A stretch of 5,463 nt of DNA from Methanomethylovorans sp. Lineage in GTDB: Archaea; Halobacteriota; Methanosarcinia; Methanosarcinales; Methanosarcinaceae. Of this stretch, positions 1 to 3,993 are shown in pieces. Each line of letters opens with the position of its first letter. Positions within the stretch are counted from its first letter, which is position 1. Under the pieces are notes generated by a model. It did no database searches, was not told the origin of the DNA, and saw only the letters and a list, made by a program, of their open reading frames with translations. A program made the translations under genes and the position numbers. The DNA lies in assembly GCA_020854785.1 (NCBI GenBank), contig JAHFZE010000224.1:1-5463 (forward strand), in the 5' to 3' direction.

Positions 1-122
1 ACCAACCTGTTATCTTCGATCTCCACAATTATCTCATCGTTCACTGATAGATCCATTTTTTGGATCACGCATTCCGGAAGTTGTATTTTGCGATCACTGG
101 TGAGTCTGACATGAACATTCAT
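1..122 (-). CDS. AbrB/MazE-type swapped-hairpin DNA-binding protein, 5' part only
   Basis: The minus strand reads from an ATG at 122 off the left window edge, giving 40 complete codons. The peptide begins MNVHVRLTSDRKIQLPE and continues with a short helix (CVIQKMDL) and a turn plus strand (SVNDEIIVEIEDN). This is the SpoVT/AbrB pattern: strand, 'R-K-I-x-L-P' turn, helix, then 'xxxDEIxVEIED'. The start is well fixed: an in-frame TAG lies four codons upstream (134-132), and TAGGAC at 134-129 sits 6 nt before the ATG as a ribosome site. Family members are dimeric transcription regulators or antitoxins of VapBC/MazEF-type pairs. The partner, DNA target and total length are outside the window, so I cannot say which. 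It lies 56 nt downstream of the epimerase gene on the same strand but has a possible promoter of its own. Confidence 0.75.
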   Translation of the reverse strand, partial: MNVHVRLTSDRKIQLPECVIQKMDLSVNDEIIVEIEDNRL

Positions 123-154
123 ATAATTGTCCTAATTGTATATATGTCAAAACT

Positions 155-163
155 CTTTAAATG
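155..163 (-). promoter_or_regulatory. Possible TATA box for the AbrB-like gene
   Basis: The minus strand reads CATTTAAAG here, about 37 nt before the ATG at 122. A start about 26 nt downstream would give a leader of roughly 10 nt that just holds the TAGGAC ribosome site. The spacer is AT-rich, and TATATA at 139-146 is an alternative but too close to the ATG. The call rests on spacing and base content only. Confidence 0.3.
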
Positions 164-178
164 CTTTACTGATACTAC

Positions 179-1135
179 CTATTCCATATTTTTAAGCAGG
201 GATCTAACGGTATCTCTCACATTCATCTCACTACCCTTACCTTTTTTCCATCCCAGTGCTTTTAAATTCTCGATAGAGAGCATCATTTTAGGCACATCAC
301 CTTTCCAGCCCTGTGCTCCTCCCGTGTATGTGACCTCCGGGCTAAGTTCCATCTCTTGAGCTACTATTTCACCGATACGGGTTGCTGAGATGACATCTTC
401 AGAGCCGATGTTGAAGATATTGACCTGGTCGTTGCCTTTGAGGACAACGAGCATCATAGCATCCACACACTCCCTTACGTGAAGATAGGATTTGGATTGT
501 TTCCCGTCACCCAGGATCTCAAGGTGGGCAGGATCTCTTTTAAGCTTATGGATAAAGTCCACTATGATGCCATGGGTCCCACGGTCGCCTATTATATTGG
601 CAAATCTGAATATCCATGACCTCATGTCAAAAGTATGGCAGTAGGCAGTGATCATCGCCTCACAGGCAAGCTTGGAAGCCCCATACATGGAAATCGGGAT
701 CAATGGACCATAGTTCTCCTGGGTTGGAATGATGTTTGCCTCTCCATAGACAGTGGAGGAAGAGGTGAAAGCTATTTCTTTCACATGCTGCTTCTGCATG
801 GCATCCAGAAGGCTGTATGTGGCCAGAATGTTCTGGTCCAAATGCATCCGGGTGTCAGAAGCTCCGATCCTTACATCAGGATTGGCAGCAAGGTGAAAGA
901 CCTGATCCACACCATTGCATGCCAGGTAGATCTGATCAGGCTGGAGCAGATCTCCATTGATGAACTTGAAATGCGGATCCTTTAAATGATGAGCAATAAA
1001 TCCCATTTTACCGGAGGTCATGTTATCGAAAACCACTACATTGTGGCCGTCGGCCAGCAGCCTGTCTACAACATGACTGCCTATGAACCCGGCACCGCCC
1101 GTAACAAGCACTGTTTTAGATGAACCTGATCTCAT
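179..1135 (-). CDS. NAD-dependent nucleotide-sugar epimerase/dehydratase (GalE-like extended SDR)
   Basis: This 318-residue protein is a full-length extended short-chain dehydrogenase/reductase acting on a nucleotide-activated sugar, most likely a UDP-sugar 4-epimerase. The Rossmann motif TGGAGFIGSH is at residues 12-21. Asp37, at the end of the second strand, would bind the NAD ribose. The HLAA segment is at 81-84. The catalytic Ser is in TSSSTVYG (124-131), and the Tyr-Lys pair is in YGASK (Y151, K155). A RFANIIG segment and GDGKQSKSYLHV in the C-terminal half match the sugar-nucleotide binding part of GalE/RfbB relatives. The substrate cannot be read from sequence, so UDP-glucose, UDP-GlcNAc or an acidic sugar remain possible and I give no symbol. 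The product would feed cell-surface glycan or S-layer glycosylation. The ATG at 1135 follows a GGAGAGGTGG ribosome site at 1149-1140. The gene follows mfnB but is separated from it by a terminator and its own promoter. A 56-nt spacer leads to the AbrB-like gene. Confidence 0.88.
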   Translation of the reverse strand: MRSGSSKTVLVTGGAGFIGSHVVDRLLADGHNVVVFDNMTSGKMGFIAHHLKDPHFKFINGDLLQPDQIYLACNGVDQVFHLAANPDVRIGASDTRMHLDQNILATYSLLDAMQKQHVKEIAFTSSSTVYGEANIIPTQENYGPLIPISMYGASKLACEAMITAYCHTFDMRSWIFRFANIIGDRGTHGIIVDFIHKLKRDPAHLEILGDGKQSKSYLHVRECVDAMMLVVLKGNDQVNIFNIGSEDVISATRIGEIVAQEMELSPEVTYTGGAQGWKGDVPKMMLSIENLKALGWKKGKGSEMNVRDTVRSLLKNME

Positions 1136-1139
1136 CCTT

Positions 1140-1149
1140 CCACCTCTCC
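1140..1149 (-). promoter_or_regulatory. Strong ribosome binding site of the epimerase gene
   Basis: The minus strand reads GGAGAGGTGG, ending 4 nt before the ATG at 1135 (AAGG lies between). Its AGGTG core is complementary to the archaeal 16S rRNA tail and supports the chosen start. Confidence 0.65.
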
Positions 1150-1157
1150 AAACACAT

Positions 1158-1189
1158 TGTTCTTTTTTAGAAGCATAATCTAAAGAACA
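1158..1189. repeat. Inverted repeat over the epimerase promoter, possible operator
   Basis: The arms are TGTTCTTTTTTAGA (1158-1171) and TCTAAAGAACA (1179-1189) around the 7-nt centre 1172-1178. The right arm is the exact reverse complement of the left arm once three extra T are skipped. The outer half-sites TGTTCTTT and AAAGAACA match perfectly. The repeat touches the TATA-like box (1189-1196) and covers the expected transcription start near 1166. One arm would therefore lie upstream of the transcript, which fits a protein-binding operator better than an RNA hairpin. No regulator is identified. Confidence 0.5.
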
Positions 1190-1196
1190 TATTTAA
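1189..1196 (-). promoter_or_regulatory. TATA-like box of the epimerase gene
   Basis: The minus strand reads TTAAATAT, close to the archaeal TTTAWATA consensus. A start about 26 nt downstream (near 1166) gives a leader of about 30 nt that includes the strong ribosome site. This suggests the epimerase gene is transcribed separately from mfnB. Confidence 0.5.
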
Positions 1197-1206
1197 GCTT
1201 TTTGAA

Positions 1207-1264
1207 ATCAGCTCGTAGAAAAGATGATACTGAAGTATCTATCATAGGCGTACATGGAGCTGAT
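1207..1264. repeat. Nested inverted repeats in the mfnB-epimerase spacer
   Basis: A perfect 8-bp outer pair, ATCAGCTC (1207-1214) and GAGCTGAT (1257-1264), encloses an inner stem. The inner stem pairs GATGATAC (1223-1230) with GTATCTATC (1235-1243), leaving one bulged T and a TGAA loop. A further 6-bp pair, ATGTTG (1274-1279) with CAACAT (1292-1297), follows. No convincing gene or tRNA fold is present between 1198 and 1340. The element could be a small structured RNA, a regulator site or chance pairing. I see no clear dedicated promoter for it on either strand. Confidence 0.35.
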
Positions 1265-1324
1265 CATCCTCAGATGTTGTTACGATTGGATCAACATTTC
1301 TCAAACCATCACATAAAACGGTGG

Positions 1325-1358
1325 AAAAAAAGAGTAGAAAATATCCGGAAAGACCGGA
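1325..1358 (-). terminator. Hairpin plus T-rich terminator of mfnB
   Basis: On the minus strand, 5 nt after the mfnB stop, TCCGG-TCTTT-CCGGA (1358-1344) forms a short GC-rich hairpin. A pyrimidine-rich tract follows and ends in seven consecutive T (1331-1325). Archaeal polymerase terminates at T tracts, and the hairpin strengthens the call. It separates mfnB transcription from the epimerase gene. Confidence 0.6.
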
Positions 1359-1363
1359 ACTAT

Positions 1364-2062
1364 TCAGATCATATTCTTCAGTTTCTCAACAAGTTCCTGC
1401 TGGATGCAGGCAGTACGGTCCCCGCCACATACCATGCCACGAATGCCAATGATATCAGGCTGGATGCGCCTGAGCATAGGTAGGTCATCGAACTTGAGAG
1501 TACCCGCAAGAGCAGATTCCATACCAAACTCACGAATAGAGCCTGTGAATCGCATAAGCTCTTCCTCGGACATGAACTCAAAGGTGGAACGGCCATCCTT
1601 GATACCGGTATCGACCATTACCACGTCCACACCGGCTTTTGCGCCGATGGCCGGGAGCAGAAGAGGAGAAATGGAGTTTATGCGCTTATGATCAGAGTAA
1701 CCCGATGCAACAACTTTTTTGGACGGGTCATAATCCTTGACCGCTCTGTTGATATTGGTCAGCATCTCAAGAGCCTGGTCCTCGGTCTGCACATCGAAGA
1801 GACCCACCTTCACATATTGAGCACCTGCAACAGCAGCACCCAAAGCTGCCAGAGATGCGGTACCCGGTTTGTAATTGAAATCACCAATAGTTGCACTGAT
1901 TGGCTTTTTAGAACCGATGGCTTCTTTCACTGATCTGATGACCCAGGGGAAGTTGGCGCCCAGAGAGCCTTCCTTAGGGTTCTTCACATCAATGATGTCA
2001 GCACCACCCTTGTATGCAGCGATAGCCTCTTCTTTGTTTATTGGGCTGACTAGCAATTTCAT
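1364..2062 (-). CDS. mfnB: (5-formylfuran-3-yl)methyl phosphate synthase MfnB
   Basis: MfnB condenses two glyceraldehyde-3-phosphate molecules into 4-(hydroxymethyl)-2-furancarboxaldehyde phosphate, the furan precursor of methanofuran, the C1 carrier of the first step of CO2 reduction (reverse direction in methyl oxidation). It is a cytosolic TIM-barrel enzyme. At 232 residues it has normal family length and starts MKLLVSPINKEEA. The Schiff-base lysine is K27 in IIDVKNPKEGSLGA. K85 lies in YVKVGLF, and D151 and K155 lie in VMVDTGIKDGRS. These are the same numbers as the active-site residues I recall for the M. jannaschii enzyme. The C terminus carries a GIRGMVCGGDR phosphate-binding segment (about 208-218). 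The start at 2062 is preceded by GAGGTT with a 6-nt spacer, and an in-frame TAG lies at 2098-2096. It is divergent from the HisA-like gene and ends at its own terminator, so it is probably monocistronic. Confidence 0.95.
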   Translation of the reverse strand: MKLLVSPINKEEAIAAYKGGADIIDVKNPKEGSLGANFPWVIRSVKEAIGSKKPISATIGDFNYKPGTASLAALGAAVAGAQYVKVGLFDVQTEDQALEMLTNINRAVKDYDPSKKVVASGYSDHKRINSISPLLLPAIGAKAGVDVVMVDTGIKDGRSTFEFMSEEELMRFTGSIREFGMESALAGTLKFDDLPMLRRIQPDIIGIRGMVCGGDRTACIQQELVEKLKNMI

Positions 2063-2109
2063 AATAATAACCTCTATTTTATAGCATGAGAATGTCTATC
2101 AGTTAATAT
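2063..2109. promoter_or_regulatory. Divergent promoter region between mfnB and the HisA-like gene
   Basis: The two genes are separated by only 47 nt. For the plus strand, TATTTTATA at 2075-2083 lies about 30 nt before the ATG at 2110, which predicts a start at or within a few bases of the ATG and thus a leaderless message. For mfnB, an AT-rich ATATATTAA-like stretch around 2103-2111 on the minus strand would start transcription near 2080. That leaves a short leader with the GAGGTT ribosome site (2074-2069). The two promoters therefore interlock, and each gene's presumed TATA box lies at the other gene's start region. Start sites are inferred from spacing only. Confidence 0.5.
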
Positions 2110-2820
2110 ATGTTTCGTATAGTTTTTGCACTTGATTTATATAATATGAATGTGGTCCACGCTCAGGGCGGGAATCGGAAGAATTACCGTCCAGTGCATC
2201 TTAAGAGCCTCATCTGTAGTACCTCAGAACCTATAAAGCTGTTAGAAGAGGTCAAGCCAAAAGAAGTGTACATTGCCGACCTCAATATCCTGCAGGGAAA
2301 AGGACATCATGAGACCAATTTTGCGATGATAGAACAAATATCATCCCGGGTCAGTACTATGCTGGACCTTGGGATCTCTTCGCTGAAAGAAGCAATGGAC
2401 GCAAGCACTCTCGCAGATACTATCATCCTTGGGACCGAAACCGCATCCCTTCGAACAATAAAACAAACTGCTGCTCTCCTGCCGGGCAAAGTGAATGTGA
2501 GCATTGACAAGAAGCACGGCCAGGTACTTACATCTGATCCTCTCATGCCCTGTGAACCGGCTGACATTATACGTGAGCTCAATCTTCTCGATATCAAGAA
2601 TATCATCATGCTTGATATGGACAGAGTAGGCACATCCAGCGGTGTGGATTCACAATTCTTAAGTAACATTGTTTCCATCTCCAATCACGATGTGCTGCTT
2701 GGAGGCGGTGTGAAAGATATACATGATATCGAAACACTTGAAAGGATAGGAGTGAAGGGAGCCCTTGTGGCAACTGCGCTGCACAATGGTTCGATACCGC
2801 TGTACATGGCACAGCAATGA
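2110..2820 (+). CDS. HisA/HisF-related TIM-barrel protein, probable phosphosugar isomerase-like enzyme
   Basis: This 236-residue protein is a full-length HisA/HisF-like barrel. Strand 1 reads RIVFALDL, with D9 at the position of the first catalytic aspartate of HisA. VNVSIDKKHGQV (128-139) supplies the second, D133. IIMLDMDRVGTSSG (165-178) corresponds to the HisA 'TDISRDGTLxG' strand. LLGGGVKDIHD (196-206) and ALVATALHNGSI (218-229) are the two phosphate-binding loops. It differs from true HisA in its VYIADLNILQGKGHHETN segment (53-70), typical of the methanogen 'hisA/hisF-related' family. I do not think it is the histidine enzyme, but its substrate is unknown. The ATG at 2110 keeps the whole first strand. 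A TAA two codons upstream excludes extension, and no ribosome site is seen, so the message is probably leaderless. It is divergent from mfnB and overlaps the next gene by 4 nt. A role in methanofuran or tetrahydromethanopterin synthesis is inferred from the neighbours only. Confidence 0.85.
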   Translation: MFRIVFALDLYNMNVVHAQGGNRKNYRPVHLKSLICSTSEPIKLLEEVKPKEVYIADLNILQGKGHHETNFAMIEQISSRVSTMLDLGISSLKEAMDASTLADTIILGTETASLRTIKQTAALLPGKVNVSIDKKHGQVLTSDPLMPCEPADIIRELNLLDIKNIIMLDMDRVGTSSGVDSQFLSNIVSISNHDVLLGGGVKDIHDIETLERIGVKGALVATALHNGSIPLYMAQQ

Positions 2821-3092
2821 CGAGAATAAAGGTGACATGCTTGGAAGAGATCGATAATACATCTGAAACAAGATCTGAGATAACATTGGAAGACGGATTT
2901 GCAGAGATCAAAATGGGAGGAGGCTGGTTCCTTACTATCAGCCTTGCTACTAGTGAGAAATATGAAAATGAGTATGTAGAGATAGCAAAAGAAAGAGCTG
3001 GCCAGAAAAGAGGGCGTTTCAATCTCAATCCAAAATATATAAGGGACCTGGGGGAAACCCTCATCAAGTTCGCAGATGCGAACGATCTGTGA
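2817..3092 (+). CDS. Conserved-looking 91-residue protein of unknown function
   Basis: I do not recognise a family. The gene starts inside the end of the HisA-like gene (ATGA overlap, 4 nt), the classic layout for translational coupling, which supports it as real. The protein is soluble, charged and without membrane segments or signal peptide. The first half alternates hydrophobic and polar residues like a beta sheet (RIKVTCL, SEITLEDGFAEIKM, GGGWFLTISLAT). A lysine/arginine-rich stretch, EIAKERAGQKRGRFNL, follows (about 56-71). The last 20 residues, from NPKYIRDLGE on, should form an amphipathic helix. The sheet, basic loop and C-terminal helix loosely recall small nucleic-acid-binding or coactivator folds, but this is shape only. 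There is a single cysteine (C8) and no metal motif. It is probably a partner or accessory factor of the HisA-like protein. Confidence 0.75.
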   Translation: MTRIKVTCLEEIDNTSETRSEITLEDGFAEIKMGGGWFLTISLATSEKYENEYVEIAKERAGQKRGRFNLNPKYIRDLGETLIKFADANDL

Positions 3093-3099
3093 TCCTTAG

Positions 3100-3169
3100 A
3101 GCCGGGAACAGGAAAAGCTATGTTCCAAAAAATGCTCCATGAGAGCTTGTCCGTCCTTTATTCCCGGCT
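3100..3169. terminator. Inverted repeat in the convergent spacer, candidate bidirectional terminator
   Basis: AGCCGGGAA (3100-3108) is the exact reverse complement of TTCCCGGCT (3161-3169). The right arm contains the last codons and stop of tmk. Inside it, GGAAAAGCT (3111-3119) pairs 8 of 9 with AGCTTGTCC (3144-3152). A competing local hairpin pairs GGAACA (3105-3110) with TGTTCC (3121-3126), followed by six A. The spacer lies between the ends of two converging genes, so termination on both strands is plausible. T tracts are weak, and this may instead be a 3'-end RNA structure. Confidence 0.4.
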
Positions 3170-3769
3170 TTCTACTGCATGAGCAATGATCCTGAAAACT
3201 TCTTCTTTTACTTCATTTAAGGGTCTGTCAGCATTGACCACAACAAACTTTCCAGGATCTTCTGCTGCAAGCCGCAGGTAATTGCTGCGTACTTTTTTCA
3301 GGAATTCCATCTTCTCGAACTTCGAGCGTTCGCCGCGATCCCCACAGCGTTTCACAGCCATGGCCGGGTCGATATCAAAAAGAACTATAAGATCAGGGTC
3401 AATGGTCCAGCCTTTGTGCAGAGAGCGCACCCAATCCAGCGGGTCTTTAAAAAGATCCTGAAGTGTAACGCCCTGATAAGCACATCTGCTTGCGGAATAG
3501 CGGTCTGATATAACACTGGACCCGCTTTCAAGCGAGGGGCGAATAAGCCTGGAAATATGATCTGCATGGTCAGCCAGAAAAAGCATGAGTTCCGCTATAT
3601 GGTCCGTATCGCTGCGAAGGGCACGGTTCACGGCATCTCCAAGCCAGCTTGTAGTAGGTTCCCGGGTGAATATATAACCATCAAACCCCGGATCATCCTG
3701 CAGTAACCGACATATCGTAGACTTACCGGAACCATCGATACCCTCTAAAGTGATCAGTTTGCCTCTCAT
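3158..3769 (-). CDS. tmk: Thymidylate kinase (dTMP kinase)
   Basis: The enzyme phosphorylates dTMP to dTDP with ATP, an essential step of dTTP supply in the cytosol. The 203-residue length is normal. The Walker A loop is GIDGSGKS (10-17), followed by TREPT (35-39) with the dTMP-binding Arg and Glu. DRY (89-91) is the DRx motif. SRCAYQG (94-100) follows and corresponds to the thymine-binding helix. PDLIVLFDID (125-134) is the conserved strand, and the basic LID is around 140-155 (RCGDRGERSKFEK). The P-loop lacks the basic residue of human-type enzymes and the LID is arginine-rich, which matches the bacterial (type II) class. The ATG at 3769 is certain because an in-frame TGA precedes it directly (3772-3770). 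No ribosome site is seen, and a TATA box at 3796-3803 predicts a nearly leaderless message. It follows the zinc-ribbon gene by 40 nt on the same strand and converges on the 91-residue gene. Confidence 0.95.
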   Translation of the reverse strand: MRGKLITLEGIDGSGKSTICRLLQDDPGFDGYIFTREPTTSWLGDAVNRALRSDTDHIAELMLFLADHADHISRLIRPSLESGSSVISDRYSASRCAYQGVTLQDLFKDPLDWVRSLHKGWTIDPDLIVLFDIDPAMAVKRCGDRGERSKFEKMEFLKKVRSNYLRLAAEDPGKFVVVNADRPLNEVKEEVFRIIAHAVESRE

Positions 3770-3795
3770 TCAGTGAATATCTAAGGCACGACCTG

Positions 3796-3803
3796 TTATA
3801 TAA
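3796..3803 (-). promoter_or_regulatory. TATA box of tmk
   Basis: TTATATAA is a near-ideal archaeal TATA element. Its centre is about 30 nt before the tmk ATG, so transcription should begin about 4 nt upstream of the start codon. That agrees with the missing ribosome site. The element is palindromic, but no plus-strand gene follows it, so I assign it to tmk. Confidence 0.6.
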
Positions 3804-3809
3804 TTACTT

Positions 3810-3938
3810 TCAGATCCTGTACGTATTCCCGCTTGCGCATTGCGGGCATGTTACTTCGAATAGTTCAGGGTCTGCCTCAAAGACATACTCACATGAGCCG
3901 CATTTGAAATATACCATGGATTGTTCGATCTCGGCCAT
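3810..3938 (-). CDS. 42-residue zinc-ribbon protein
   Basis: The small protein MAEIEQSMVYFKCGSCEYVF... carries two CxxC knuckles, CGSC (C13, C16) and CPQC (C31, C34). They are spaced by 14 residues as in rubredoxin-like zinc ribbons, so it should bind one Zn ion through four cysteines. The chosen ATG at 3938 has GGTGA at 3947-3943, 4 nt upstream. A longer reading from 4025 would add 29 residues that overlap the ATPase gene and look like spacer translation, so I reject it. Its function is unknown. Similar tiny ribbons in archaea are often linked to nucleic-acid or protein-complex functions. It lies between the ATPase gene (46 nt upstream) and tmk (40 nt downstream) on the same strand. Confidence 0.8.
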   Translation of the reverse strand: MAEIEQSMVYFKCGSCEYVFEADPELFEVTCPQCASGNTYRI

Positions 3939-3993
3939 TATTTCACCAAATAAAAGTATAAATAAAAATATATTAATATGTCGGTCACCCCGA
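3939..3993 (-). promoter_or_regulatory. AT-rich spacer after the ATPase gene: weak terminator and/or zinc-ribbon promoter
   Basis: On the minus strand a 4-bp hairpin TCGG-GGTGA-CCGA (3993-3981) holds the ATPase stop codon in its loop. An AT-rich tract with a run of five T (3968-3964) follows. That could end the ATPase message. The same tract contains TTAATATAT (3976-3968) about 30 nt before the zinc-ribbon ATG, which could be its TATA box, although the leader would then be very short. I cannot decide between the two roles. Confidence 0.35.

Noticed and set aside
1198..1363. Possible tRNA or known riboswitch in the spacer
   Set aside because: There is no acceptor stem with CCA-proximal pairing, no TψC-like GTTCGA loop, and no riboswitch core motif that I recognise.
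1202..1483. Plus-strand open frame of 93 codons starting with TTG in the mfnB-epimerase spacer
   Set aside because: Its last 40 codons are antisense to mfnB, it runs through the mfnB terminator, and it has no ribosome site or recognisable motif. A decayed gene remnant in 1202-1360 cannot be excluded, but nothing supports it.
2110..2820. Assignment as histidine-pathway hisA
   Set aside because: The barrel and aspartates match, but the 53-70 segment and the mfnB neighbourhood fit the separate methanogen HisA/HisF-related family better, and no his genes are nearby.
2606..3067. Minus-strand open frame of 153 codons under the HisA-like and 91-residue genes
   Set aside because: It is fully antisense to two well-supported genes, and its hydrophobic, serine-rich translation has no recognisable domain.
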